A model generated the notes under the pieces. It was not told the origin of the DNA. It made no database searches and saw only the letters and a program-made list of their open reading frames with translations. The position numbers and the translations under genes were made by a program. Below, piece after piece: positions 44,412 through 55,269 of a stretch of DNA of 64,000 bases. Position 1 is the first letter of the stretch, and each line of letters begins with the position of its first letter. This stretch comes from Lactococcus lactis (GTDB lineage: Bacteria; Bacillota; Bacilli; Lactobacillales; Streptococcaceae): positions 1,860,001 to 1,924,000 of the forward strand of contig NZ_CP118969.1 of the NCBI RefSeq assembly GCF_029023865.1, given 5' to 3'.

Positions 44412-45071
44412 CTATTTCTGTTCTTCTATCCTAGCTAGTTCTCGCTGGATTTGTTTTTTTAGTGCTTCAATCGTTCCAGAATTATCCAGAATGACATCAG
44501 CGACTTTTTGTTTTTCTGACAATGGCATTTGTGAGGAAATTCGTTTTTTAGCTTCTTTTTCCATAAACTTATTTCTTGCCATCAGTCTTTCTAATTGTAT
44601 TTTTTCAGGTAAGCTGACCAACCATATTTCATCAAATCCGGTATAATTGTATTCAATTAATAACGGAATATCCATAAATATTGGCTTATTTACTGACAGA
44701 TTTTTTCCTTGACTCTTTGAATCAAAATTTTTACTGACAGACTTGTCAGTCATTTTTTTTAATAAGTCATCACGTCTATCATATAATTCTGTACGAATAA
44801 TTTCATCTTGTAAGTTTGATAATTTCTCGCGCTCTTTTGGATCAGAAAAAACTAAAGCTCCTAATTTTTCACGATTTAACTGTCCATTGTCAGCAATAAA
44901 ATCTAAACCGTAAGTTTCTACTATTGCCTTGTAAAGTTTTCCGCCAGGTTCTTGTAATTGACGGACAACTTTGTCAGCATCAATCACTTGATAACCCTCA
45001 GAAATCAAAAAATCAACCACCGTTGATTTCCCACTCGCAATTCCGCCTGTCAATCCAATTACCATTTTCAT
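44412..45071 (-). CDS. coaE: Dephospho-CoA kinase with a repeat-derived insertion
   Basis: CoaE phosphorylates dephospho-CoA in the last step of CoA synthesis. The 219-residue product has the P-loop GLTGGIASGKST (residues 6-17), DADKVVRQL and the family segment FMDIPLLIEYNY. Compared with typical CoaE proteins of about 200 residues, there is an extra hydrophilic stretch of about 20 residues (MTDKSVSKNFDSKSQGKNL) just before FMDIPLL. Its DNA contains two exact TTACTGACAG copies and one partial copy. No strong Shine-Dalgarno sequence is visible. The insertion is probably in a surface loop, because catalytic residues are intact. Confidence 0.92.
   Translation of the reverse strand: MKMVIGLTGGIASGKSTVVDFLISEGYQVIDADKVVRQLQEPGGKLYKAIVETYGLDFIADNGQLNREKLGALVFSDPKEREKLSNLQDEIIRTELYDRRDDLLKKMTDKSVSKNFDSKSQGKNLSVNKPIFMDIPLLIEYNYTGFDEIWLVSLPEKIQLERLMARNKFMEKEAKKRISSQMPLSEKQKVADVILDNSGTIEALKKQIQRELARIEEQK
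44690..44749. repeat. Repeat cluster inside coaE
   Basis: TTACTGACAG occurs at 44690-44699 and 44731-44740, the second facing TTGTCAGT (44743-44750) to make a hairpin. The copies bracket the extra protein segment. Confidence 0.88.
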
Positions 45072-45148
45072 TCATCTATTTTAGCATAAAATTTAACTTT
45101 CTTAAACTAAAAACAATAGTTTTTAACTATTATGATTAATTTTTTCGT

Positions 45149-45178
45149 AAAAAAAGTCTGTCAGTAAAACTGACAGAC
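45149..45178 (-). terminator. pflB terminator built from the repeat
   Basis: GTCTGTCAGT and ACTGACAGAC form a perfect 10-bp stem with a 3-nt loop, followed on the minus strand by seven T. It contains an exact CTGTCAGTAA (45158-45167) and is the cleanest case of the repeat serving as a terminator. Confidence 0.92.
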
Positions 45179-45202
45179 CGAATATTCATTAAATTTTAAG
45201 AA

Positions 45203-47566
45203 TTAAATGTTTGAAGTATGCATTACTTCTTCATCATCGTTTGAAAGAACTTCATGGAAGACACGTTCAGTTAATTCTTGTTTTTGTTCTGGTGTGAGGT
45301 ATTTAGTATTGACACAGTAACCAGAGATACGAACGATAACATCTTCACCACGCATGATTTTATCGTAAACATCTTTAAGGTCCATTACGTTCAAGTTAAC
45401 GTGTTGACCTGCATATTCAGTACCATTAATCAAAGCACCTGGTGTGAAGTATCCATCAAGAATTTGAACCAAGTTATCCACTTGTTCATCACGAGTTTTA
45501 CCAAGTGCACGAGGTGAAACTTGAGTAGTCAATGAAATACCATCATTTGCATCTTTGAATTCCAATTTAGCCAGTGAGCGAAGGTTTTGCAACCAACCAC
45601 CCTTAGCTTTATTAGATGGGTTAGCACCTGGTGAGAAGAATTCAAGTTTAGATTTGTTTACTGTACCATCTTCATTAAGGAATACTCCTTTATGCACTGG
45701 AGAATTACCAGTTTGTTTAGAGTAAGCAACGTTAGATGTAATTGTCAAAAGTGAAACAGTAGCTTCAGCATTTTTGTAAAGTTTGTGTGAAGCTAATTTT
45801 TCATGGTACATTTTCATGACAAGTTTAGCAATATCATCAGCACGATCATCATCTTCACCATAACGAGGGAAATCACCTTCTACTTCGTAATCGTAGATAT
45901 AGCCATTTTCATCACGCAATGTTTTAACTTTAGCATATTTAATTGCTGAAAGTGAATCAACTGTATTTGCGAATCCACAGATACCAAATCCCATGTTAGC
46001 ACGAACTTTAGTAGGCAAGAAGGCCATTTGAACTGCTTCATAGTTATATTTATCAGTCATGTAATGAATGATATTCATTGCATCAACATAAGTATCAGTC
46101 AACCAGTCGAGAGATTTGTCAAAGTTTTCCATAACTGTATCATAGTCAAGAATTTCGTCACGAACAGGTTCGATGTCGAATACTTTATAATCTTTATGAA
46201 CGTCATCATAACCACCGTTCAAACCAGTCAACATTGCTTTCAAGACGTTTACACGCGCACCAAAGTATTGGAGGTTATGACGTCCTTCTTCATTTTCTGG
46301 ATCAAGTGGTGAGACACAACAAGAGATACATGACATTTCGCCATATCCATCTTTAGCCATTGTTTCAACACCTTCATATTGAATAGAAGAATGCTTGTGG
46401 CTCATAGACATTGAATAACGTTTGAATGAGTAAGGAAGTTTAGAATCCCAAAGGACTGTCAAGTTTGGTTCTGGAGCATTTCCGATTGTATCAAGTGTGT
46501 TCAAGAAACGGTAGTCCATTTTAGTGACACGGTGACGTCCGTCATTACCCATACCAGCCATAGATGTTGTGATGAATGTTGGGTCGCCAGAATAAAGTTC
46601 ATCATAAGCAGCTGCACGAGCAAATTTCATTGTACGGAGTTTCAAAACGAAATCATCAACAAATTCTTGAATTTCTTGTTCAGTAAATGTTCCACGAGCA
46701 AGGTCACGTTCTGCAAAGATATCAAGCACGATTGGAACACGTCCAAGTGAAGTTGCAGCTCCATTAATGACACGACATACTGCCATATAAGCGATGTTAA
46801 CCCATTGGATTGCTTCTTTTACGTTCATAGCTGGACGTGAAACATCAAGACCATATAAAGCACCAAAGTTTATAACTTCTTGCAAAGCTTGGTATTGCAT
46901 ATTAATTTCTTCTTTAAGACGAATGTTTTCTTCGTTAATTTCAGTGATTGCATCCCATTCTTTTGCTTTTTCCTTCATAAGGTAATCAGCACCGTAAAGG
47001 GCAAGACGTGCATAGACACCAATGATACGTCCACGAGAGTAGGCATCTGGCAAACCTGTTACAGTATGAGCATGACGTGCTTTACGAATTGCTGAAGTAT
47101 AAGCACGGAAGATTCCATCATTTACAGAAGTCATTGTTTGTGACAAAACATCATGCAAGCCTGGGTCAACTGAGAGACCGTGTTCTGTCAAAATCTTTTC
47201 AGCAACACGAAGTCCACCTTTTGGCATGAAGTTTAAGCGGAAAAGTTCGCTATTTTGCATCCCATAGATGAGTTCAAGTTCTTTATCATTAGCATCGATA
47301 TATCCGGCAGGGATTTTATCAATAGAGGTTACGCGGTCAGTATCGAAGGGAAAACCAACTTCTTCATAGTGAGCTTTTGTATCTTCAATAATTTTCTTTA
47401 CTTTAAGTGTACGTTCTGTTGGCCCAGCAAGAAAGCTTTCATCACCATCATATGGTTTGTAGTTTTCTTGTACAAAGCGAGTAACGCTTGCTTTATCACG
47501 CCAGTTGGTTCCTTTAAAACCATCCCAAGCTTGTTCAAAGATATTTTCCGTAACTTCGGTTTTCAT
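45203..47566 (-). CDS. pflB: Pyruvate formate-lyase
   Basis: PFL splits pyruvate with CoA into acetyl-CoA and formate during anaerobic mixed-acid fermentation, using a glycyl radical. The 787-residue product shows the active-site cysteine pair in [11 protein letters not shown] and the radical site RISGYCVN, with Gly749. AAAGGAG lies before the ATG at 47566. The activating enzyme PflA is not in this window. Upstream are a promoter with extended -10 and a perfect cre, indicating CcpA control. It ends at a repeat-built terminator. Confidence 0.97.
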   Translation of the reverse strand: MKTEVTENIFEQAWDGFKGTNWRDKASVTRFVQENYKPYDGDESFLAGPTERTLKVKKIIEDTKAHYEEVGFPFDTDRVTSIDKIPAGYIDANDKELELIYGMQNSELFRLNFMPKGGLRVAEKILTEHGLSVDPGLHDVLSQTMTSVNDGIFRAYTSAIRKARHAHTVTGLPDAYSRGRIIGVYARLALYGADYLMKEKAKEWDAITEINEENIRLKEEINMQYQALQEVINFGALYGLDVSRPAMNVKEAIQWVNIAYMAVCRVINGAATSLGRVPIVLDIFAERDLARGTFTEQEIQEFVDDFVLKLRTMKFARAAAYDELYSGDPTFITTSMAGMGNDGRHRVTKMDYRFLNTLDTIGNAPEPNLTVLWDSKLPYSFKRYSMSMSHKHSSIQYEGVETMAKDGYGEMSCISCCVSPLDPENEEGRHNLQYFGARVNVLKAMLTGLNGGYDDVHKDYKVFDIEPVRDEILDYDTVMENFDKSLDWLTDTYVDAMNIIHYMTDKYNYEAVQMAFLPTKVRANMGFGICGFANTVDSLSAIKYAKVKTLRDENGYIYDYEVEGDFPRYGEDDDRADDIAKLVMKMYHEKLASHKLYKNAEATVSLLTITSNVAYSKQTGNSPVHKGVFLNEDGTVNKSKLEFFSPGANPSNKAKGGWLQNLRSLAKLEFKDANDGISLTTQVSPRALGKTRDEQVDNLVQILDGYFTPGALINGTEYAGQHVNLNVMDLKDVYDKIMRGEDVIVRISGYCVNTKYLTPEQKQELTERVFHEVLSNDDEEVMHTSNI

Positions 47567-47608
47567 TTTGAAATCTCCTTTGTTCTTTCTGTTTCAAATT
47601 ACAACTTC

Positions 47609-47636
47609 ATTATATCATACAGTTTGAGAATAGCAA
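47609..47636 (-). promoter_or_regulatory. pflB promoter
   Basis: The -35 TTGCTA (47631-47636) and extended -10 TGATATAAT (hexamer 47609-47614) are 16 bp apart, 43 bp upstream of the start codon. Confidence 0.7.
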
Positions 47637-47707
47637 ACAGAATTCAAGAGAAATTACAGATTCTTTACTAATACAGTTCCAATTATTTTAATATCTGTTA
47701 TACTTTT

Positions 47708-47721
47708 TTAAAACGTTTTCA
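47708..47721. promoter_or_regulatory. Perfect cre site upstream of pflB
   Basis: TGAAAACGTTTTAA on the minus strand matches every position of the CcpA consensus WGWAARCGYTWWMA. It lies about 72 bp upstream of the -35, a position more typical of activation or of control of a farther upstream promoter than of simple blocking. Confidence 0.8.
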
Positions 47722-47801
47722 TAAATAATTCACAAAATAGTTTTAACAAACATTGCTAACTTCATAATCTACAATCACTAATTAATTTTTTCACAAAGAG
47801 C

Positions 47802-47828
47802 AAAAAAATGGAGATTTTTCTCCATTTT
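47802..47828 (-). terminator. corA terminator
   Basis: AAAATGGAGA and TCTCCATTTT form a perfect stem with a 4-nt loop, followed on the minus strand by TTT. It begins within the corA stop codon. Confidence 0.85.
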
Positions 47829-48744
47829 ATAACATATCTTTTTTATGTAACCACCAAGTGACCCAAACACATAATAAAATTCCTAGAACTAAAATAAGCC
47901 AAACCATCCAATTAAAATTTTGACCAGGAATTGGAACATTCATTCCGTAAAAACCAACAATTACTGCTGGAATCCCTAGAACGAAAGTAGCTGATGTCAT
48001 GATTTTCATGACAATGTTCAAGTTATTAGAGACAATGTTTGAGAACAAATCTCGGAGATTTTCTAGTAACTTGAGCTGAATCTTGGTTTCTGTATAAGCT
48101 TGGTCTGTTTCGACAAAAATATCATAAATCTTTTCAGCAAAACCGTCTTCATCATCTTCTCTCAAGTAATCAATAAAATCCTGAAGTACTTGCATATTAT
48201 TGTGCAAGGCATCTTCAAAATAAATTAAACTTGCTTGAATGGCAATCAAATCAACAATTTGGTCGTTCTTTGTTGAATTTTTGATTCCCTGTTCAAGTCT
48301 GCGACGTCTTGTTCGGAAATCTCTCAAATAATCATGGAAAGTGTGTGTCATTTGATACATCACTTGAAAAATAACTTGATGTTTGTAGCGTTTATAATCA
48401 TATTCACGCTCGAAAATTAAGCCATTATCAATCTCATGATTAAGTGCTAAAATAACCGATTCATTTTTAGTCCAAACCAAAGAATATGGAAAAGTCGCAA
48501 CTTCTCCATAATTAGAAAGTGCAGGATATTGTAAGAGAATCAGATTATTATCATTATCATCTGTTTCAAAACGGGCATTTTCATAATCATCCAAAATTCC
48601 TGATAAATAGTCAAAAGGGAAGTCATAGTATTCAGAAATATTCCCAATTTCTTCACGTGTTGGATTGAGAACATAGGTGAAATTCTTCATTTCAGAGGTT
48701 GAAATTAATTTTTTTTCGTTGGATAGTTCATAATTTTTAATCAT
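47827..48744 (-). CDS. corA: CorA-family magnesium/cobalt channel
   Basis: CorA forms a pentameric Mg2+ channel. The 305-residue product has a large cytosolic N-terminal domain (about 1-240) and two C-terminal TM helices, with the selectivity motif GMN in VGFYGMNVPIPG between them. The positively charged tail (WWLHKKDML) is typical. It is a single-gene unit, divergent from the acyl-CoA ligase gene. Zn2+ or other divalent ions cannot be excluded for this lineage. Confidence 0.9.
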   Translation of the reverse strand: MIKNYELSNEKKLISTSEMKNFTYVLNPTREEIGNISEYYDFPFDYLSGILDDYENARFETDDNDNNLILLQYPALSNYGEVATFPYSLVWTKNESVILALNHEIDNGLIFEREYDYKRYKHQVIFQVMYQMTHTFHDYLRDFRTRRRRLEQGIKNSTKNDQIVDLIAIQASLIYFEDALHNNMQVLQDFIDYLREDDEDGFAEKIYDIFVETDQAYTETKIQLKLLENLRDLFSNIVSNNLNIVMKIMTSATFVLGIPAVIVGFYGMNVPIPGQNFNWMVWLILVLGILLCVWVTWWLHKKDML

Positions 48745-48879
48745 TTTCCTATCTATCCCTTCTTTTCCTGATAAAAGAGGATTGGAATCCTCTTAGTGTC
48801 CCTTTAATTGTAGCAGATTTTAGACTTTTTTTCCGAGTATTTTATTCTCTACGACTTAAGAAAACATTTACATTAACTA

Positions 48880-48908
48880 TTGGTCTAAAGAATACTTTGT
48901 GATATAAT
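48880..48908 (+). promoter_or_regulatory. Acyl-CoA ligase promoter
   Basis: The -35 TTGGTC (48880-48885) and extended -10 TGATATAAT (hexamer 48903-48908) are 17 bp apart. The -10 is 27 bp before the start codon. Confidence 0.68.
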
Positions 48909-48935
48909 AAACTTATTAACTTGAGGAGATTTTTT

Positions 48936-50459
48936 TTGAAATTCAAACACGAACCCCTAAATTTGTATCTAAACTTTAAAAAATCAGCTGAACAGTTTCC
49001 TGATAGCCCAATTATCTTTGATGAGGCTGTTGGAGCTTTCCCTGAACTAGCTCTTGAAACGACTTACCAAAAGACTCATCAAGCAATTGTTGATAAGGCA
49101 AGTCTCTTATCTGAGTTGGGAATCAAAAAATCGGATAAAGTCATTATTTTTAAATCAAGTGCTTTTGATACCTATCTTTTAGCTGTTGCTGTTTCTTATC
49201 TAGGCGCTGTTCCAGCAATGATTTCTTATCATCTTCCTGCCGAAACAATGGATATTTTAGCTGGACGTTTAGGCAATCCTTGGCTCATTTATGACCAAGT
49301 TACTGACAAAACTGTAAATGAAATGAAGAATCTTGAAGATTCTAAAAAACTTTCTGTCAGTAAATTTGCTTTGGAAAAACCTACTCAAATTGCTGACAGT
49401 CAGCAATTGGCCAGTGATGAGATTGCTTATCTCACTCATACTTCTGGAACAACTGGTGTACCAAAATTAATCGCTCACTCTGCTAATTCAATGGGTTGGC
49501 GTTGGGTGCTTCAAAGAACTGTAATGGATTGGATGCCTGATAAGGAAGAAATTTTAGCTTTCCATATTTCTCCTGTTCATTCTCGTTTCAATATAGGGGT
49601 TTCATCAGCAATGACCTTTGGGTTTGGCCTTATGCCCCTCAATGATTTATCAAAAGATAATCTTGTCAATCTTTTTGCTAAACATCAGCCTTATGCTTTT
49701 GAAACACATCCAAACGATTTTGTTCGTCTAGCGAATCTTGCAAAGCAAGAACCTGAGATTTTTGCTTCAATTCGTTACCTTCACTCAACTTTTGATGCAA
49801 TTAATAAAGAAACAATGCACACTTTTCTTTCTGCCTCTAAACAAAAAGAGCCAGTTTTCCTACAAATTTATGGACAGTCTGAATGTGGCCCAATGATTTG
49901 GAAAAAGCACCGTTTATCAACTTTAGCAGACACTAATGCCCGTGAAATGGGGATTGGTATGCCTGGATTATCTAAAGCACGTATTGCCGATGAAGATGGA
50001 AATGAATGTCCTGCAGGTACGCCTGGAAGAATCCACTTCCTCTCAAAAGGAAGAGCTTTGACTTACTATAAAGAAGAAGAACGTTTTAATAAAGAAGTCT
50101 ATGGTGACTGGTGGGATACTGGCGATTGGGGTCTCATGAATGAAGACGGAATTCTCTTTTTACATGACAGACAAGTTGATTTAATTGATAAAATTGAATC
50201 TAATTTGGCAATTGAAGATCTTCTGTTAGACCAACACGACTTCTTAGATGAAGTTGTGATTATTCGTGATAAATCTGGTAAACCACAACCTATTTTGGCT
50301 CTAGCTGAAAATGCGGAAATGGATTGGTCAGCTTGGTGGGCTTCAATTGTTGATTTGCCATTTTTAAATGAACCTATTCTTATGGCATACGATGAAATTC
50401 CTCGTACAGCAACAATGAAAGTTCAACGATTAGCTCTTGAAAGAGAATTGGCTAAATAA
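48936..50459 (+). CDS. AMP-dependent acyl-CoA synthetase/ligase (ANL superfamily)
   Basis: A 507-residue adenylating enzyme. Motifs: YLTHTSGTTGVPKLIAHS (P-loop-like A3), QIYGQSECGPMIW (A5), WWDTGDWG (A7), and the C-terminal lysine region PRTATMKVQRLAL (A10). Acyl-CoA formation is the common reaction of this group, but the substrate is unknown. The TTG at 48936 is preferred because GAGGAG ends 7 nt upstream. An earlier TTG at 48921 overlaps it. Residues of about 115-150 (VTDKTVNEMKNLEDSKKLSVSK) are encoded by sequence rich in the CTGTCAGTAA repeat. A repeat-built terminator follows. The gene is a single unit before hrtR. Confidence 0.85.
   Translation: MKFKHEPLNLYLNFKKSAEQFPDSPIIFDEAVGAFPELALETTYQKTHQAIVDKASLLSELGIKKSDKVIIFKSSAFDTYLLAVAVSYLGAVPAMISYHLPAETMDILAGRLGNPWLIYDQVTDKTVNEMKNLEDSKKLSVSKFALEKPTQIADSQQLASDEIAYLTHTSGTTGVPKLIAHSANSMGWRWVLQRTVMDWMPDKEEILAFHISPVHSRFNIGVSSAMTFGFGLMPLNDLSKDNLVNLFAKHQPYAFETHPNDFVRLANLAKQEPEIFASIRYLHSTFDAINKETMHTFLSASKQKEPVFLQIYGQSECGPMIWKKHRLSTLADTNAREMGIGMPGLSKARIADEDGNECPAGTPGRIHFLSKGRALTYYKEEERFNKEVYGDWWDTGDWGLMNEDGILFLHDRQVDLIDKIESNLAIEDLLLDQHDFLDEVVIIRDKSGKPQPILALAENAEMDWSAWWASIVDLPFLNEPILMAYDEIPRTATMKVQRLALERELAK
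49301..49403. repeat. Repeat cluster inside the acyl-CoA ligase gene
   Basis: GTTACTGACAAAAC (49301-49314), the exact CTGTCAGTAA (49354-49363) and GCTGACAGTCAGC (about 49391-49403) occur within about 100 bases and encode a low-complexity linker between conserved parts of the enzyme. Confidence 0.72.
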
Positions 50460-50471
50460 GTGTTCCTAATT

Positions 50472-50490
50472 TTACTGACAGAACTGTCAG
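50472..50490. repeat. Repeat palindrome after the acyl-CoA ligase gene
   Basis: TTACTGACAG (50472-50481) continues as AACTGTCAG, so CTGACAG and CTGTCAG form a perfect 7-bp inverted repeat with 2 bases between. It lies 12 bp after the stop codon and upstream of the full terminator. Confidence 0.85.
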
Positions 50491-50518
50491 CCACTTATAC
50501 ATCAGCAAATTTATTATC

Positions 50519-50551
50519 AAAACTACTGACAAAACTGTCAGTAGTTTTTTT
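50519..50551 (+). terminator. Acyl-CoA ligase terminator built from the repeat
   Basis: AAACTACTGACA and TGTCAGTAGTTT form a perfect 12-bp stem with a 4-nt loop, followed by TTTT. The loop side is the repeat core. Confidence 0.92.
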
Positions 50552-50570
50552 GCTTAAAAAAATTAATTAA

Positions 50571-50599
50571 TTGATGTTAATCAATTAATTTGTTAGAAT
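50571..50599 (+). promoter_or_regulatory. hrtRBA promoter
   Basis: The -35 TTGATG (50571-50576) and -10 TAGAAT (50594-50599) are 17 bp apart, with the HrtR operator directly at the start point. Confidence 0.78.
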
Positions 50600-50606
50600 T
50601 TAATAA

Positions 50607-50621
50607 ATGACACAGTGTCAT
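50607..50621. promoter_or_regulatory. HrtR operator
   Basis: ATGACACAGTGTCAT has two exact 7-bp arms about one base and is the sequence I recall as the published HrtR binding site. It covers the expected transcription start, so HrtR represses its own operon until it binds heme. Confidence 0.92.
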
Positions 50622-50632
50622 AAATTGAATGA

Positions 50633-51214
<582 letters not shown>

Positions 51215-51225
51215 AAGGAGATTTT

Positions 51226-52299
51226 ATGTTTTTAGCACTAAGAGAAATACGTTATAATAAACCTCGTTACACCTTAATCGGAGCTATTATTTTTTTAATC
51301 GCTTATGTAGTCTTTATACTGTCCGGACTATCTGTAGGACTTGCCAGTCAATTTAAACAAGCCGTCCTTGATTGGAAGGCCGAAAAAGTCGTTTTATCAA
51401 CAAGTTCAAATAATATTATTTCTGCTTCACAAATTACTTCTGATGATTTAAGTAATATTCATATAGAAAATGGTTCAGAATTATCATTGTTTTCTACTTC
51501 TATGCGCAAATCAAAGAGCGAGCGAGACAATATTGCTATTATTGCCCTGCCTGATAAGTCTAAAATCATGCCAGAAGTTCTTGAGGGAAAAAAATTTACT
51601 GACAATCATTTAGAAATGATTATCTCAAAAAAGCTGGCAAATCAAGGATATAAAATCGGTCAAGAAGTTTCCGTGGGAAATAATAATATTAAAATAAAAA
51701 TTGTCGGAATTTCAAAATCCTCTTCTTATTCTGCCTCGCCTGTTATCTATACTTCGTTTTCCGCTTTGAATCAGATAAAGTTTGGTGAAAAAAGCACTTC
51801 AACTTCTTCTGTTAATGCTGTCGTTGTAAAATCTGGAAAAGTTAAGATTGATTCTTCTATTTCAAATCAATATAAAGTCCTGTCTATTTCTGATTTAATT
51901 AACGATATTCCAGGTTATTCTGCTCAAAATATGACACTCAGCGCAATGATTTACTTCTTATTTCTGATTGTACTGTTGATTATTGGAGTCTTTATGTATG
52001 TTATAACTCTTCAAAAAGTTCCGATTTTTGGCATAATGAAAGCTCAAGGAATTTCAAATCGCATAATAATGAACTCTTTACTTGGTCAAAGCTTTATCAT
52101 TAGTTTAGTTGGCGTCTTCGTTGCTTTTATAGCAAGTTATGGAACTAGCTTTATCTTACCCGATGCAATGCCATTTGAAATTAGTCTTACAAACTGGTTG
52201 CTCTATGCTTTAATTCTCATCATCGTATCAATTATTGGGTCACTTTTTTCAATCATTACTATCCGTAAAATTGACCCAACGAAAGCAATTGGAGGTTAA
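51226..52299 (+). CDS. hrtB: Heme efflux ABC transporter permease (MacB/FtsX type)
   Basis: HrtB pairs with HrtA to expel excess heme from the membrane. The 357-residue product has one N-terminal TM helix (about 15-40), a large extracytoplasmic domain, and three C-terminal TM helices, the FtsX layout. YKVLSISDLINDIPGY and KVPIFGIMKAQGIS are typical. AAAGGAG precedes the ATG. The ABC subunit gene follows 2 bp later. Confidence 0.94.
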   Translation: MFLALREIRYNKPRYTLIGAIIFLIAYVVFILSGLSVGLASQFKQAVLDWKAEKVVLSTSSNNIISASQITSDDLSNIHIENGSELSLFSTSMRKSKSERDNIAIIALPDKSKIMPEVLEGKKFTDNHLEMIISKKLANQGYKIGQEVSVGNNNIKIKIVGISKSSSYSASPVIYTSFSALNQIKFGEKSTSTSSVNAVVVKSGKVKIDSSISNQYKVLSISDLINDIPGYSAQNMTLSAMIYFLFLIVLLIIGVFMYVITLQKVPIFGIMKAQGISNRIIMNSLLGQSFIISLVGVFVAFIASYGTSFILPDAMPFEISLTNWLLYALILIIVSIIGSLFSIITIRKIDPTKAIGG

Positions 52300-52301
52300 A
52301 A

Positions 52302-52973
52302 ATGAAAACAATTCTTAAAATGGAAAATGTAAAAAAATCTTTTGGTAGTGGTCATAATGAGATTCAGGCACTCAAAGGAATCGATTTAGCAGTCAATCAA
52401 GGAGAATTTGTTTCAATTATTGGTCCCTCCGGTTCAGGCAAAAGTACATTTCTCACAATTGCAGGTGGTTTACAAAGTCCAACTTCTGGGAACATTTCAA
52501 TCAATGGCTTAGATTTTACACCATTGTCAGAAAAAAAACGTTCTAAACTTAGATTTAAAGAAATAGGTTTCATCCTCCAAAGTTCTAATTTGATTCCTTA
52601 TTTGACTATTGAAGAACAATTTCTCCTTATTGATAAAATCAATCACGAAAAACTAACTTCTAAAAAAGGGATTGAACTTCTTAAATCACTTGATATTTTA
52701 GACTTAAAAGATAAACATCCTAGTGATCTTTCTGGTGGTGAAAGACAAAGGGCAGCTATTGCTCGTGCTCTCTTTAATGAACCAAATTTAATTTTGGCCG
52801 ATGAACCAACAGCAAGTTTAGACACTGAGCATGCTTATCAGGTTGTTGAATTATTAAGACAAGAAGCTCATTTGAAGAATAAAGCAACAATCATGGTCAC
52901 TCATGACCAAAGAATGATTAAAAATAGTGACAGTATTTATAAGATTGAAGATGGACTCTTATCAAAAATCTAA
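52302..52973 (+). CDS. hrtA: Heme efflux ABC transporter ATPase
   Basis: HrtA powers HrtB-mediated heme export. The 223-residue product carries Walker A GPSGSGKST, the signature LSGGERQRAAIARAL, Walker B LILADEPTASLD and the switch His (VTHDQ), and matches the MacB/LolD subfamily. GGAGG precedes the ATG. It ends the hrtRBA operon before a strong terminator. Confidence 0.96.
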   Translation: MKTILKMENVKKSFGSGHNEIQALKGIDLAVNQGEFVSIIGPSGSGKSTFLTIAGGLQSPTSGNISINGLDFTPLSEKKRSKLRFKEIGFILQSSNLIPYLTIEEQFLLIDKINHEKLTSKKGIELLKSLDILDLKDKHPSDLSGGERQRAAIARALFNEPNLILADEPTASLDTEHAYQVVELLRQEAHLKNKATIMVTHDQRMIKNSDSIYKIEDGLLSKI

Positions 52974-52981
52974 ATAAAATA

Positions 52982-53009
52982 AAAACTACTAGCTTACTAG
53001 TAGTTTTTT
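52982..53009 (+). terminator. hrtA terminator
   Basis: AAAACTACTAG and CTAGTAGTTTT form a perfect 11-bp stem with loop CTTA, followed by TT. Confidence 0.9.
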
Positions 53010-53033
53010 CATAGAATATTTTTTATAAAAAAT

Positions 53034-53061
53034 AATCCTTCTCTAAATAAAGAGAAGGATT
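53034..53061 (-). terminator. eno terminator
   Basis: AATCCTTCTCT and AGAGAAGGATT form a perfect stem with a 6-nt loop. On the minus strand ATTTTTTA follows. Confidence 0.9.
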
Positions 53062-53087
53062 AAATCTAAATCATTCGTTGGTAAACC

Positions 53088-54469
<1,382 letters not shown>

Positions 54470-54541
54470 GTGAAAATCTTCGCAAAGCTAAACTTCAAAA
54501 GGTTTTGCGCTTACATTTTGATTTTTTATCTGAACATTCAT

Positions 54542-54564
54542 AAAAAATGATAGAAAAATCTATC
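54542..54564 (-). terminator. hpf terminator
   Basis: GATAGA and TCTATC pair around AAAA. On the minus strand ATTTTTTA follows. A short stem. Confidence 0.6.
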
Positions 54565-54573
54565 CTTATTTTT

Positions 54574-55131
54574 TTATTCTGTTTCAATTAAACCATAACG
54601 ACCATCTGTACGACGGTAAACGACGTGGGTTCCGTTACTATCAGCATCTGTAAAGACGTAGAAATCATGTCCCAACATATCCATCTGAAGCACTGCTTCT
54701 TCGGCATCCATTGGTTTTAAAGCAACATGCTTAGTACGTACAATATCTACGTGATCCTCAGCAACTTCATCGGCTTTTTCTAATGGTGCAAACTCATCGC
54801 CAAAAGCTTGTCCTGTTGGGACAGCATTGCGTGGTTTACGGTTCATACGTGTCTTATATTTACGAATTTGACGTTCGAGTTTTTCTTCTACAAAATCAAT
54901 TGAAGAATACATATCTTGTGAAGTATCTTCTGCACGTAAAGTGACATTTTTAGCTGGAAGAGTTACTTCAACTTTAGCTCGTTTTTCGCTGTAAACTTTA
55001 AGATTAACATAGGCTGTTACTTCATGACCATCGTTGAAATATTTATCAAGTTTTCCGATTTTATCTTCAACATAAGCGCGGATTGCATCAGTCACTTCGA
55101 CGTTTTCGCCACGGATATTAAATTTGATCAT
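54574..55131 (-). CDS. hpf: Long-form ribosome hibernation promoting factor
   Basis: Long HPF binds the 30S decoding region and dimerises ribosomes into 100S particles in stationary phase. The 185-residue product has the N-terminal S30AE domain (MIKFNIRGENVEVTDAIRAYVEDKIGKLDKYF) and the C-terminal dimerisation domain (VRTKHVALKPMDAEEAVLQMDMLGHDFYVFTDADS), joined by a charged linker. It is read from its own promoter (-35 TTGAGA 55264-55269, -10 TATAAT 55241-55246, 17 bp), which overlaps the end of clpC. Confidence 0.96.
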   Translation of the reverse strand: MIKFNIRGENVEVTDAIRAYVEDKIGKLDKYFNDGHEVTAYVNLKVYSEKRAKVEVTLPAKNVTLRAEDTSQDMYSSIDFVEEKLERQIRKYKTRMNRKPRNAVPTGQAFGDEFAPLEKADEVAEDHVDIVRTKHVALKPMDAEEAVLQMDMLGHDFYVFTDADSNGTHVVYRRTDGRYGLIETE

Positions 55132-55240
55132 AAGAGTACCTCTTCAACAGTTCTTTTTGTTTCAATGAAGCCCTTAAACTTTTGGAATTTTCAGGACTTC
55201 TGAATCTTTTCGAACTGTCCTTTCCTTTATTTCTAATTTA

Positions 55241-55269
55241 ATTATAACATGAAACAGCTTTCATCTCAA
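55241..55269 (-). promoter_or_regulatory. hpf promoter
   Basis: The -35 TTGAGA (55264-55269) and extended -10 TGTTATAAT (hexamer 55241-55246) are 17 bp apart, giving a leader of about 100 nt. Confidence 0.7.
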
